A DNA stretch of 64,000 nt from Marispirochaeta sp963667435 (GCA_963667435.1 OY763414.1:1054001-1118000), one strand, 5' to 3'; shown: positions 44,441 through 53,028, numbered from the stretch's first letter. Numbers and translations are program-made. The notes: generated by a model from the sequence alone, not told the origin.

Positions 44441-45196
44441 TTATCCGGCCTGAAGAACCTCTATTCCAAGGGCAACAAGTTCCGCTGCCGATGTAAAATC
44501 CCTGTCAGTCACCAGTACATCCACGTTCTCCGGCCGTCCGAACACAGAAAAAGCGGATAACCCCATTTTCCTCGAATCGGCAAGAACTACGGTGCGCTGA
44601 CTCAGTGCAATAACCTGCTGTTTAAGTTGACTGTCCATAATGTTATGGGAGCTGAATATCCCCTTTTCTGAGAACGCTGCGCCGCCCAGGAAACAGGTAT
44701 TGAACTGAAAATCTTCCAGGTTATGTATAGCCATAGGCCCGAGAAAACTCCCTGCGGATTTACGGTATGCCCCACCGGTGGAAATCAGACTGATGCCGGG
44801 ACGGTCCGCCAGGCGCGTCATAACATCGATGGAATTGGTAACCACCCTCAATGACATATGCGCAACAGCTTCTGCAAAGAGCATACAGGTGGATCCGGCA
44901 TCGATAAAAACTGTATCATCTTCGCGAACCAGTTCCACCGCCCGTGCGGCTATAGCCCGCTTGGCCTGAAGATATTCACCCCTTCGAATGCTCATGGTCT
45001 GACGGAAGCGGTTGTCCTGAGCAAGCTCCGCACCACCTCTGGTCCTTATTAGGAACCCCATCTCTTCCAGTATAGAGAGATCCTTTCGGATTGTAACTTC
45101 AGATACATTCAGCCTGCAGGTCAGTTCCCCGACGCTTACACTGCGCAGTTTTGACAACATAGCAAGAATTTCGTCCTGCCGCCGGTTTGCTGGCAT
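44441..45196 (-). CDS. DeoR-family regulator of the hexuronate genes
   Basis: A 251-aa DeoR-type repressor: HTH with RRQDEILAMLSKLRSVSVGE and VSEVTIRKDLSILEEMGF, and sensor domain with VFIDAGSTC, RVVTNSIDV and CFLGGAAF. ATG 45196 is supported by AAAGGA seven bases upstream; an earlier ATG lacks a site and would extend into the divergent regulatory region. It is the first gene of the SDR-uxaC-uxaE operon and faces the HAD-larA-gnd operon, so it probably controls both. The effector is likely a sugar acid or its phosphate. Confidence 0.88.
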   Translation of the reverse strand: MPANRRQDEILAMLSKLRSVSVGELTCRLNVSEVTIRKDLSILEEMGFLIRTRGGAELAQDNRFRQTMSIRRGEYLQAKRAIAARAVELVREDDTVFIDAGSTCMLFAEAVAHMSLRVVTNSIDVMTRLADRPGISLISTGGAYRKSAGSFLGPMAIHNLEDFQFNTCFLGGAAFSEKGIFSSHNIMDSQLKQQVIALSQRTVVLADSRKMGLSAFSVFGRPENVDVLVTDRDFTSAAELVALGIEVLQAG

Positions 45197-45205
45197 TGCT
45201 ATTCC

Positions 45206-45320
45206 TTTCGTTTTCAGAGTATTACGGAAACATACCCCTGTCAATGAAAAAATGTAAGGGTTTACAAAGCTTGACTCAGGGCACTTTCCATGGTAAATCT
45301 TTCGTTAGAGACCGTAATAC
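45206..45320. promoter_or_regulatory. Divergent control region with inverted operators
   Basis: GTATTACGG (45219-45227) and CCGTAATAC (45312-45320) are perfect 9-bp inverted copies separated by 84 bases, about eight helical turns, suitable for repressor looping. Each has a TTTCGTT phrase about 5-13 bases to its left. Between them TTGACT (45271-45276), 17 bases and TAAATC with an extended TGG form a plausible promoter for the plus-strand operon. Confidence 0.65.
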
Positions 45321-45397
45321 ATAAGTATTCAAAAGTCACTAACCATTATACCTTATTACACCACAGAAAGGGGTACAAGGTAAAAAAAGGAGAGAAT

Positions 45398-46279
45398 ATG
45401 ATTGATCCTGTTCAGGAACTGAAGGATTTCAAACCGGAAAAGGAGTTTTTCATCGGTATTGATTCCGACGGATGCGCCTTTGATTCCATGGAGATTAAGC
45501 ACAAAGAGTGTTTCTGTCCCCAGTTCATATACCAGTTCGGTCTGCAGGCTGTTTCGAAATATGCCAGGGAAGTCTGGGAGTTTGTAAACCTCTATTCAAA
45601 AAACCGCGGATGCAACCGCTTCCTTGCCCTGCAGTACGCAATGGCCCTGCTGTCTGAACGAAAAGAGGTAAAAGCCCGTAACGTTGAGGTTCCACTGCTG
45701 AAGGACCTCGATGCCTGGGTAAAGCGGGAAACCAAACTCGGTAATCCTGCATTCCTTGAGGAAGTTGATCGAAATCCCACGGAGGAGCTTAAAACAATCA
45801 AGGCGTACTCCCTGGGAGTAAATGAAGTTGTATCCTGGTACGTAAAGAACGTACCCCCCTTCCCCCTGGTGCGGGAAAGTCTTGAAAAGATGGTGAAAAA
45901 AGCAGATGCCCTTGTTGTCAGCCAGACTCCCACGGAAGCCCTGGAGAAAGAGTGGGCAGAAAGCAAAATAGATTCCTATGTTCGCCTCATAGCCGGCCAG
46001 GAACGGGGTACTAAAACCGAGCATATTAAATTCGCCGCCGGCGGCAAATATGATGCGGAAAAAATCCTGATGATCGGTGATGCACCCGGGGACTACAAGG
46101 CTGCAGCAGCAAACAATGCTCTTTTCTTTCCCATAAACCCAGGACACGAAGAAGCAAGCTGGGAAAAGCTCTATAACGAAGGTCTGGATAAGTTCTTCAA
46201 CGGAACCTTTGCAGGAGCATATCAGGATGCCCTCTTGAAGGAGTTTGATACCTACCTTCCTGAGAAGCCAAGCTGGTAA
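45398..46279 (+). CDS. HAD-superfamily hydrolase linked to LarA homologue
   Basis: A 293-aa HAD-fold protein. Motif I is IGIDSDGCAFDS (Asp22, Asp24), motif II LVVSQTPT, and motif IV ILMIGDAPGDYKAA. The large helical insertion between motif I and II (about 35-180) is a cap domain with aromatic and charged residues. ATG 45398 is supported by AAGGAGAG; the longer upstream frame overlaps the operator. It is the first gene of the HAD-larA-gnd operon. A phosphatase acting on a sugar-acid phosphate is the simplest guess; no specific substrate can be assigned. Confidence 0.8.
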   Translation: MIDPVQELKDFKPEKEFFIGIDSDGCAFDSMEIKHKECFCPQFIYQFGLQAVSKYAREVWEFVNLYSKNRGCNRFLALQYAMALLSERKEVKARNVEVPLLKDLDAWVKRETKLGNPAFLEEVDRNPTEELKTIKAYSLGVNEVVSWYVKNVPPFPLVRESLEKMVKKADALVVSQTPTEALEKEWAESKIDSYVRLIAGQERGTKTEHIKFAAGGKYDAEKILMIGDAPGDYKAAAANNALFFPINPGHEEASWEKLYNEGLDKFFNGTFAGAYQDALLKEFDTYLPEKPSW

Positions 46280-46291
46280 GGCAGAAGACCC

Positions 46292-47566
46292 ATGCTCTAC
46301 TATGCTAAGGGAACTGCAGATACAGTTATCAGCCTGAGTGAACTATCTTCTATCCTGACTGATGTTCTTGCAAAAATCGGTGACAAAAAGAAGGTTCTTG
46401 CCCTGCCTCCGGATATTACCCGGGCCCATTCAAAAGCAGGCGAAATTACTGCAATGCTTTATGATTACTATGGAGAAAAGTTGACGGATATTATGCCGGC
46501 TATCGGCACGCATGCACCAATGAGTGACGATGAAATTAACCGGATGTTTCCCGGCGTTCCCCGGGAGATCTTCCGCGACCACCGCTGGCGGAAAGATCTT
46601 GCAACCCTGGGAACTGTTCCGGCTGATTTTGTCAGAGACCAGACCGAAGGTAAAATTGATTTTGACTGGCCTGCTCAGGTCAACTCTCTCCTCGCTGAAG
46701 GCGGTCACGATCTGATAGTCAGTGTTGGTCAGGTAGTACCCCATGAAGTAATCGGACTTGCCAACTACAATAAAAATATTTTTGTCGGAACCGGCGGACA
46801 GGAAGGGATCAACAAGAGTCACTTCATCGGTGCTGTGTATGGTATGGAAAAGATAATGGGCAGAGCGGATAATCCCGTCAGAGCAGTTCTGAATTACGCA
46901 TCGGAAAAGTTCGGCACCAGCCTGCCCCTGCTCTATATACTCACTGTAGTAGGCAGAGACTCGAACGGGGCACTTCCCATCCGCGGTCTGTATATAGGTG
47001 ACGACCACGAATGTTTCTACAAGGCGGCGGAACTCTCCCTGGAAGTAAACTTTACCATGCTGGAGAAGCCGATTAAAAAGGCAGTAGTATATCTTGATCC
47101 GGAAGAGTTCAGGAGTACCTGGCTGGGAAATAAAAGTATCTACCGTACCAGAATGGCCATAGAAGACGGCGGAGAACTGATAGTACTCGCGCCCGGGGTC
47201 AAGGAATTTGGAGAAGATGCAGAGAATGACCGTATTATTCGCAGATACGGCTACCTCGCCACTGAGGAGGTTCTGGACTGCACAGCAAAAAACAAGGACC
47301 TCCAGGACAACCTTGGAGTTGCTGCTCACCTGATTCACGGATCACCGGAGAAACGATTCAATGTTACCTACTGCCCCGGACATCTGACACAGCAGGAGAT
47401 TGAAAGCGTAGGTTACACCTATGCTGATCTCACAGAAATGCGTACACTGTATAATCCGGAAACCTTAAAAGACGGCTGGAACACCATGCCCGACGGCGAG
47501 GAGATATACTTTATAAACAATCCTGCCATTGGATTATGGGCGGTTCCGGAACGGTTCAATGATTAA
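46292..47566 (+). CDS. LarA-family nickel-pincer hydroxyacid epimerase
   Basis: A 424-aa homologue of lactate racemase LarA (DUF2088). All key LarA residues are readable: Asp41 and Arg44 (PPDITRAH), His74 (GTHAPMSDDE), His151 (VPHEVIG), the cofactor-bearing Lys161 (YNKNIFVG) and His177 (NKSHFIG). The spacings His-Lys 10 and Lys-His 16 equal those of LarA. It should therefore carry the nickel-pincer nucleotide and epimerise a 2-hydroxyacid. Known relatives include D-gluconate 2-epimerase (GntE), which interconverts gluconate and mannonate; that reaction fits this cluster. LarB, LarC and LarE are not in the window. Confidence 0.86.
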   Translation: MLYYAKGTADTVISLSELSSILTDVLAKIGDKKKVLALPPDITRAHSKAGEITAMLYDYYGEKLTDIMPAIGTHAPMSDDEINRMFPGVPREIFRDHRWRKDLATLGTVPADFVRDQTEGKIDFDWPAQVNSLLAEGGHDLIVSVGQVVPHEVIGLANYNKNIFVGTGGQEGINKSHFIGAVYGMEKIMGRADNPVRAVLNYASEKFGTSLPLLYILTVVGRDSNGALPIRGLYIGDDHECFYKAAELSLEVNFTMLEKPIKKAVVYLDPEEFRSTWLGNKSIYRTRMAIEDGGELIVLAPGVKEFGEDAENDRIIRRYGYLATEEVLDCTAKNKDLQDNLGVAAHLIHGSPEKRFNVTYCPGHLTQQEIESVGYTYADLTEMRTLYNPETLKDGWNTMPDGEEIYFINNPAIGLWAVPERFND

Positions 47567-47595
47567 GACTATAAAGAAATAATAAGGAGATTTAT

Positions 47596-49056
47596 ATGGC
47601 AGAAAAACAGGCGGATATCGGACTTATCGGTCTTGCGGTGATGGGACAGAATCTGGTCCTGAATATGAATGACAACGGTTACACCGTTGCCGTTTTCAAC
47701 CGGACGGTAAGCAAGGTTGATGATTTTCTTAGCGGTGCAGCCAAAGGCCGGGATACACTCCTGGGCGCACACTCCATGGAGGAGTTTGTTGCCAGCCTTA
47801 AGCGTCCCAGAAAAGTAATGCTTATGGTTAAAGCAGGAGATGTTGTAGACAGCTTCATCGATATGGTACTGCCCCACCTCGAAGAGGGCGACCTGATTAT
47901 CGACGGCGGGAACTCCCACTTCCCCGATACAATCCGCAGAACCAAAACACTTGAAGAGAAAGGAATTCTATACATCGGCACCGGAGTTTCCGGCGGAGAA
48001 GAAGGCGCCCGCAGAGGTCCTTCAATGATGCCCGGAGGAAACAAGAAAGCCTGGCCCCTGGTTAAAGATATTTTCCAGTCTATTGCAGCTAAAACCGAGG
48101 ATGGAGAGCCATGTTGCGACTGGGTTGGAGAAGATGGTGCCGGCCATTATGTAAAGATGGTTCACAACGGAATTGAGTATGGTGATATGCAGCTTATCTG
48201 TGAAGCCTACATGCTCATGAAAAATGCCCTTGGCATGGAAGCTGATGCAATGCATGAGGTTTTCAAGGAATGGAATACCGGCGATCTTGATTCCTATCTG
48301 GTGGAGATTACCCGGGATATCCTCGGCTTCAAGGATGATGACGGATCGGCACTGGTTGAAAAGATTCTCGATACGGCGGGACAGAAGGGAACCGGAAAAT
48401 GGACCGGCGTAAGCTCACTGGACCTGGGAGTTCCCGTAACCCTCATCGGCGAAGCAGTTTTTGCCCGCTGTCTTTCCGCAATGAAAGATGAACGTGTCGA
48501 AGCAGCAAAGGTTCTCAGCGGACCCGACACCTCTTATGACGGTGACAAGAAAGGATTTATCGACGATATTCAGAAAGCCCTTCTGGCCAGCAAGATAGTC
48601 TCATATACCCAGGGCTACATGCTTATGCGAGAGGCTGCCAGAGAGTACGGCTGGAACCTGAACTACGGAGGTATCGCCCTCATGTGGAGAGGCGGCTGTA
48701 TTATACGTTCCGCTTTCCTCGGCAAGATAAAAGATGCATTTGACAAAAACCCTGAACTGAACAACCTGCTGCTTGATGACTGGTTTAAAGACAAAATCAA
48801 TGAGTGTCAGGCAGCATGGCGGCGTGTTGTTGCCAAAGCTGTTGAACTCGGAATTCCCACTCCGGCGTTCTCAACAGCCCTCGCCTTTTATGACGGATAC
48901 CGCAATGACCGGCTGCCGGCAAACCTGCTTCAGGCACAGCGGGACTACTTCGGTGCGCACACATACGAACGGGTAGATAAAAAACGGGGAGAATTCTTCC
49001 ACACCAACTGGACAGGTACCGGTGGGGACGTTTCTGCCAGCACCTACGAAGTATAA
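47596..49056 (+). CDS. gnd: 6-phosphogluconate dehydrogenase, decarboxylating
   Basis: A 486-aa Gnd of the normal long type, oxidising 6-phosphogluconate to ribulose-5-phosphate with CO2 release. The coenzyme fold opens with IGLIGLAVMGQNL and FNRTVSK; VSGGEEGARRGPSMMPGG and the catalytic GAGHYVKMVHNGIEYGDMQ are intact, and the C-terminal swap region ends in FHTNWTG. The NRT motif after strand 2 is the NADP-type. It is the third gene of the HAD-larA-gnd operon with a GGAG site and 30-bp gap, linking gluconate chemistry with the hexuronate genes. Confidence 0.96.
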   Translation: MAEKQADIGLIGLAVMGQNLVLNMNDNGYTVAVFNRTVSKVDDFLSGAAKGRDTLLGAHSMEEFVASLKRPRKVMLMVKAGDVVDSFIDMVLPHLEEGDLIIDGGNSHFPDTIRRTKTLEEKGILYIGTGVSGGEEGARRGPSMMPGGNKKAWPLVKDIFQSIAAKTEDGEPCCDWVGEDGAGHYVKMVHNGIEYGDMQLICEAYMLMKNALGMEADAMHEVFKEWNTGDLDSYLVEITRDILGFKDDDGSALVEKILDTAGQKGTGKWTGVSSLDLGVPVTLIGEAVFARCLSAMKDERVEAAKVLSGPDTSYDGDKKGFIDDIQKALLASKIVSYTQGYMLMREAAREYGWNLNYGGIALMWRGGCIIRSAFLGKIKDAFDKNPELNNLLLDDWFKDKINECQAAWRRVVAKAVELGIPTPAFSTALAFYDGYRNDRLPANLLQAQRDYFGAHTYERVDKKRGEFFHTNWTGTGGDVSASTYEV

Positions 49057-49081
49057 CAGATTCGAATTATCCAGATTTAAG

Positions 49082-49109
49082 ACGCCGGTTCAGTGAACCG
49101 GCGTTTTTT
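49082..49109. terminator. Terminator after gnd
   Basis: ACGCCGGTTC / GAACCGGCGT forms a 10-bp stem with a 3-base loop and is followed by six T on the plus strand, 25 bases after the gnd stop. The convergent permease gene ends at 49108, so its last codons overlap the T-run. Confidence 0.9.
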
Positions 49110-49635
49110 ATTCCGGCTCGTAGATTGATCCCCGATTCCTGAAAATTCCACCCAGAACAGCAGAACTGATGACAATCAGAGGCAAAGAGACTGTCCAGCG
49201 AACCAGGGAAAAGGGAAAACCGAGAAAGGTCGCTTCAAAAATTGTCATGGGAATTCTGCAGATAGTCGTGGCACCGATAAAGCAGAGCACAACAGACAGT
49301 CGCGCCCCTTTCTTCTGCAGGGCATGCGCTGCAGGAAGAGCAATGATCATGGGAGCCATGATTGAGCTTGCCAGCACAATAGCCCAGAAATAGCCTCGCC
49401 AGCCCGACTGCTCACCAAGATGTTGCTCCACCATACTTCGCTGTACCCAGACCTCAAACAGCCCGATAAGAATAAAAGCCGCTGGGAACATTGCTGCCAT
49501 GGAGAGAAAAAAATCGAGAAACCGGTGAGCCATAATTCTTCCAGGCTGAAAGTCAATTATAACTGAGACAGATACAAACAGCAGAAATAAAACAATCAGA
49601 ACAAATGTCCGCAGCAGAGGATTATTTCTGTTCAC
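49108..49635 (-). CDS. Half-size permease, second half
   Basis: A 175-aa membrane protein with four to five TM segments. VWVQRSMVEQHLGEQSG and ASSIMAPMIIALPAAHALQKKG are reminiscent of one repeat of DUF318/YraQ-type permeases, and this gene with its upstream partner appears to encode the two halves that are fused elsewhere. Its ATG overlaps the partner stop by four bases (ATGA), so a stoichiometric heterodimer is likely. The Cys-rich FCSCSS motif of the ArsP branch is absent. The transported species is unknown. Confidence 0.65.
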   Translation of the reverse strand: MNRNNPLLRTFVLIVLFLLFVSVSVIIDFQPGRIMAHRFLDFFLSMAAMFPAAFILIGLFEVWVQRSMVEQHLGEQSGWRGYFWAIVLASSIMAPMIIALPAAHALQKKGARLSVVLCFIGATTICRIPMTIFEATFLGFPFSLVRWTVSLPLIVISSAVLGGIFRNRGSIYEPE

Positions 49636-50114
49636 AGGGTAATATCTCCAAAGACAATACCGGTTGCCAGCGCCACCAGCAGTGCGATTACAAGTCCTGT
49701 CAGATTCCGCATCACCGCCAGTCTGGTTCCAAGATACAGACGCTCCACCGGAAAAGTCACAACACCAACCATCATCAGGGTTGTTGTGAAGACTGAGATA
49801 ATCATAAAACTTATTCCCTGTTCACGAAGCAGTCCCATCAGCGGGAAGACAATGAAACCGGGAACAAGGGTTATTGATCCCAGTACCGCCGCGATGAGCA
49901 GGGAGGCCGGTCTATCCGAAGAAAGTACCTCCCTGAATTTCTCGGGGGGAAAGAAATAGAGAAAAACTGAAGACAAAACCATCATAACCAGGAGGGAAGG
50001 CAGCACCTTAAGAAACATTTTCCAGGCTTTATGAAAAGCCTTGAAAGTCTCTCCCTTCTTGACCAGGAATGAGATTAATACAGCTGCAGATGTAAGAGAA
50101 TAGAGTATCAGCAT
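49632..50114 (-). CDS. Half-size permease, first half
   Basis: A 160-aa membrane protein with about four TM segments. KAFHKAWKMFLKVLPSLLVM begins the DUF318-like repeat, and GSITLVPGFIVFPLMGLLREQG resembles the conserved intramembrane loop of that family. It is the first gene of the two-gene unit; AAAGGAG lies before the ATG. It is co-translated with the following half-permease through an ATGA overlap. Substrate not assigned. Confidence 0.65.
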   Translation of the reverse strand: MLILYSLTSAAVLISFLVKKGETFKAFHKAWKMFLKVLPSLLVMMVLSSVFLYFFPPEKFREVLSSDRPASLLIAAVLGSITLVPGFIVFPLMGLLREQGISFMIISVFTTTLMMVGVVTFPVERLYLGTRLAVMRNLTGLVIALLVALATGIVFGDITL

Positions 50115-50184
50115 AGTGCGTTGCTCCTTTCGGTTACATGCTCAAACATAGCATAGACTTATTATATTAATCTTCAAAAAAAAT

Positions 50185-50213
50185 TTGACGAACCACGGTT
50201 TCGGGACTACATT
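50185..50213 (+). promoter_or_regulatory. Sigma-70 promoter of RNA copy 1
   Basis: TTGACG, 17-base spacer, TACATT (50208-50213). Transcription would begin near 50220. The sequence is unchanged in copy 2. Confidence 0.75.
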
Positions 50214-50248
50214 TATAGTGTTGGATGTTTCTAACAAGGAGGCAACCG

Positions 50249-50284
50249 ATGGAAGCACCACCTAAACTGGTGTGCCGGGATTAG
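50249..50284 (+). CDS. 11-aa peptide MEAPPKLVCRD inside RNA copy 1
   Basis: ATG preceded by AAGGAGG with a six-base gap, the strongest ribosome site in the element, then MEAPPKLVCRD and TAG. The stop codon falls in the loop of the TGCCGGG/CCCGGCA hairpin. In copy 2 the only change is Val8 to Leu. It could be a leader peptide, a signalling or modified peptide, or chance. No processing genes are adjacent. Confidence 0.4.
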   Translation: MEAPPKLVCRD

Positions 50285-50447
50285 CCCCGGCAGGTACATA
50301 TTGTGTTGTTTGAAATCAAATTAAGCACGGAGGCGCCTATAGAACCACCCTATAGAGTAGCTTACCGAAAAGGTAAATCGAGCTCTTAAAGAGCAATAAC
50401 GAGATACCAGTTCTGTGAGAAATCACACTAAAGAACGATATTTACAA

Positions 50448-50472
50448 GCCGGCCTGAGGCCGGCTTTTTTTT
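50448..50472 (+). terminator. Terminator of RNA copy 1
   Basis: GCCGGCC-TGA-GGCCGGC, a 7-bp GC stem followed by eight T. Confidence 0.92.
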
Positions 50473-50522
50473 ATTTACATCCATTTTTGATTCTGTCCCC
50501 AGTCATTGTGACAAAAAGGGGG

Positions 50523-51710
50523 TCAGTTTACAGGGCCAAATTCCTTTGCCTTCTTCACCAGCTTTTTTATTCTGGCAAAATCGGCATCAGGCGGTGCAGT
50601 ATCCGCAATTGATACAATTATGTGCCTCCCATCTCCTATGCTCAACATAAAATCGTCGAGATACTTCTCAAATTCATACTCAGTTACCGAATTAGCGAGA
50701 AAAAGTATTGAAGGAATTCCTCCGTATATGGTCATTTTATCCCCAAACTTCTTCCGGTGTTCACTGAAAGATACACTTGTCATCGGTGCCGGGCAGACAG
50801 AATCTGCGATATCAAAATCAGCCCGAAGATAAAGATCAAGAAGGTTCTTATTTTCGCCATCGGTATGTGACAAAATATATTTACCTTGAGCATGAGCTTC
50901 ATCAGCACAACTTTTTAGGGAAGGCAGAATGTACTCTTCAAAGAACGGTGGGTTCTCTATCATCGAATCATAGTTCGATCCTACCCGTAATATATCCGAA
51001 TCAGAATCAAGGCCAATCCTGAATGCCTGATCGAAAGAAAGCTTGATTTTGCCAGCAAGTTCCTTCATCTGTTCAGGGTGGTCGAACATTTCATAGCAGA
51101 ACCGATCATATGGCATGAGATATTTGGACAGCATATGAAACGGGGAACCTTCTGATGAAACCCAGAAAATATAAGGTCCGCGGTCACCGGCACGATCACG
51201 AATAACCCCGGACGCCTGTGGCTTAGGCATAAGGGTCATATGTTCGTATACATAACCAAGTGCTTTATAGTCCTTCTCAGATTTAAAAGCCTTTTCCTGT
51301 ATATGAGTGCTGGTTATGCCGGAAAGGCTCATTTCATCCGTATAGAGTGTCCTGGTTGTTATCGTACCATAGGGTGTTCGATATTCGGTCAGGGAACTAT
51401 CACCATCCTGCCTGAAACTGTAATCACAATCGATTACAACACTATACCCGATATCATTGGATTGATACCTTCCGAGCGCTCTATGAGCTTCTTCTTCAAC
51501 AGAATCCCGGTCAAGGAAATCGGGGTTGGTAGTATTAAATCCAACCTCCAGGTCTTCCATAATGTTGAGCAGCGTTGCATCTTTGTATTTTTCCGGCAGT
51601 GTACCCCGCTTTGAATTAGCAAGATACCATAGGTCCATTCTGGGCGCGCAGGGCAATTCAGGCGTAGGTTCCCCTTTTATTGCCGCGAGAATAATATCAC
51701 TGTAGGTCAT
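50523..51710 (-). CDS. UroD-family (corrinoid methyltransferase-type) protein
   Basis: A 395-aa member of the uroporphyrinogen decarboxylase superfamily. Its divergence from HemE and its lack of haem-pathway neighbours point to the methyltransferase branch (MtaA/MtbA-like). Landmarks are LPCAPRMDLWYLANSKRG at the N-terminus, YIFWVSSEGSPFHMLSKYL, ILSHTDGENKNLLDLYL with a candidate metal His, ADSVCPAPMTSVSF with a Cys, and MTIYGGIPSILF. It starts four bases after the TRAP large permease, so it probably acts on the imported compound, for instance by demethylation to a corrinoid protein such as the one encoded at 58.7 kb. Confidence 0.78.
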   Translation of the reverse strand: MTYSDIILAAIKGEPTPELPCAPRMDLWYLANSKRGTLPEKYKDATLLNIMEDLEVGFNTTNPDFLDRDSVEEEAHRALGRYQSNDIGYSVVIDCDYSFRQDGDSSLTEYRTPYGTITTRTLYTDEMSLSGITSTHIQEKAFKSEKDYKALGYVYEHMTLMPKPQASGVIRDRAGDRGPYIFWVSSEGSPFHMLSKYLMPYDRFCYEMFDHPEQMKELAGKIKLSFDQAFRIGLDSDSDILRVGSNYDSMIENPPFFEEYILPSLKSCADEAHAQGKYILSHTDGENKNLLDLYLRADFDIADSVCPAPMTSVSFSEHRKKFGDKMTIYGGIPSILFLANSVTEYEFEKYLDDFMLSIGDGRHIIVSIADTAPPDADFARIKKLVKKAKEFGPVN

Positions 51711-51714
51711 GCTC

Positions 51715-53028
51715 TCAACCTCCGAAGGCCTTTGCCACTACCCGCGGCAGGAAAAGAACAAAATCAGGGACGAATGTTATTATAAGCAGAGCTATGCCTA
51801 GAGGAACATAAAAAAACTTCATCTCTTTAAGTAAACTTCTGAATGATATCTTGGCGATATCCATCATTATGAACAGAATAATCCCGAACGGCGGTGTAAT
51901 AGCGCCAATAAGAAGATTAAGTACCAGAATTACCCCGAAATGGACCGGATCTACGCCAAGCATCTGAATAAGGGGCATAAGAGCAGGCACAGAAATAAAG
52001 AGAATCGCATTGGTCTCAAGAAAGCACCCTACGACCAGGAGCATAATGTTTATCATTCCGAGAACGACAAATTTGTTTGTCGAGATGGAAAGGATAAAAT
52101 TCGCAATCGCTATGGGTAGATTGTTTGCTGCAATAATCCAGCCAATGGGAAAAGCTGCTGCCATAATGAAAATCAGCACTCCAAAGGTCACCAGACTATC
52201 GAGAGCAGCTTCCTGAACAGCTTTCAATGTAAGTTTCCGATTGACCGCGCCAAGAATGACTGCATATAGAACCGTAACTGCACCGAGTTCTGTGGGAGTT
52301 GCAAACCCGAAAAGAATACCAAAGACCAGTATAACTGGAGCAATAAGAGCCGGAATCGCATAAATGAATGCGCTGATAATCTCACTGAATGAACTGGCTT
52401 TTTCCACAGGAGTATGAGCCCTTCCTGTAACAGACATCCAGTAAACAAGAATCATAAGAAGTGCACCCATAAGAATTCCAGGAAGAACACCTGCCAGAAA
52501 CAGCTCTCCCAGAGAAACCTGTGCCAGAACTGCATATAAAACCATTATTACGCTGGGAGGAATAATCGGCCCGATAATGGATGAAGCCGCTGTGACTGCA
52601 GCCGAAAACGGTGCCTGATAGCCCTTCTTCATCATCTGTTCTATTTCAATGGTTCCAAGTCCGGCTGCATCCGCCTGCGCTACTCCCGACATTCCTGCAA
52701 AGACAATACTTGCTGTTATATTTACATGTGCAAGCCCCCCGCGGATATGACCGAAAACAGAAGTAGCAAACCTGAAGATTGATTCGGCAATGCCCGAACG
52801 GTTCATCAGATTACCTGCCAGTATAAAAAGAGGCATGGCCAGGAGCGGAAAGCTGTCCAGCCCTGGAGACATTCGGCGTGCGAGAATAGTCAGAGATACC
52901 GGAATACCCGTACCGGTAAAAAAATCGATAAACAGATACCCTATCGATCCCCCGAGAAGAGCAAAAGCTACAGGGATTTCGAAAATCAGAAGAACTGCAG
53001 CTGTACCTAATAATGCAACAAGACTCAT
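51715..53028 (-). CDS. dctM: TRAP transporter large permease
   Basis: A 437-aa DctM-type integral membrane protein with about 12 hydrophobic segments; PLFILAGNLMNRSGIAESIF, FAGMSGVAQADAAGLGTIEI, AASSIIGPIIPPSVIMVLYA and ITPPFGIILFIM are typical conserved helical hairpins. It is the sodium-coupled transport subunit for an organic acid or similar solute. Its start overlaps the small permease stop by four bases (ATGA). The cargo is set by the binding protein and is unknown. Confidence 0.93.
   Translation of the reverse strand: MSLVALLGTAAVLLIFEIPVAFALLGGSIGYLFIDFFTGTGIPVSLTILARRMSPGLDSFPLLAMPLFILAGNLMNRSGIAESIFRFATSVFGHIRGGLAHVNITASIVFAGMSGVAQADAAGLGTIEIEQMMKKGYQAPFSAAVTAASSIIGPIIPPSVIMVLYAVLAQVSLGELFLAGVLPGILMGALLMILVYWMSVTGRAHTPVEKASSFSEIISAFIYAIPALIAPVILVFGILFGFATPTELGAVTVLYAVILGAVNRKLTLKAVQEAALDSLVTFGVLIFIMAAAFPIGWIIAANNLPIAIANFILSISTNKFVVLGMINIMLLVVGCFLETNAILFISVPALMPLIQMLGVDPVHFGVILVLNLLIGAITPPFGIILFIMMDIAKISFRSLLKEMKFFYVPLGIALLIITFVPDFVLFLPRVVAKAFGG

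Larger units (their letters stand above)
50184..50475 (+). repeat. 292-bp duplicated element, copy 1
   Basis: Matches 55834-56125 at 290 of 292 positions with no gaps, offset exactly 5650. The differences are G50270 versus C55920 and A50375 versus T56025. The unit spans a promoter, an 11-codon ORF, several hairpins and a terminator, and similarity stops abruptly at both ends. Both copies are in the same orientation. Confidence 0.95.
50220..50475 (+). ncRNA. Structured short transcript, copy 1
   Basis: A predicted transcript of about 250 nt with its own promoter and terminator. Local stems visible by eye: GTTGGA/TCTAAC (50219-50234), TGCCGGG/CCCGGCA (50272-50291), CTATAG/CTATAG (around 50337-50356), TTACC/GGTAA with a GAAA-type loop (50362-50376), GCTCT/AGAGC (50382-50394), GTTCT/AGAAC enclosing GTGA/TCAC with a GAAA loop (50409-50435), and the terminator stem. 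It has no resemblance I recognise to SRP RNA, tmRNA, RNase P, 6S or common riboswitches. It ends 48 bases short of the convergent methyltransferase gene, so it is not that gene's leader. Confidence 0.65.

Noticed and set aside
50272..50296. Similarity of TGTGCCGGGATTAG..GGCAGG to the SRP RNA apical region
   Set aside because: Only the hairpin phrase matches; the SRP tetraloop stem and overall fold are absent and the element is duplicated.
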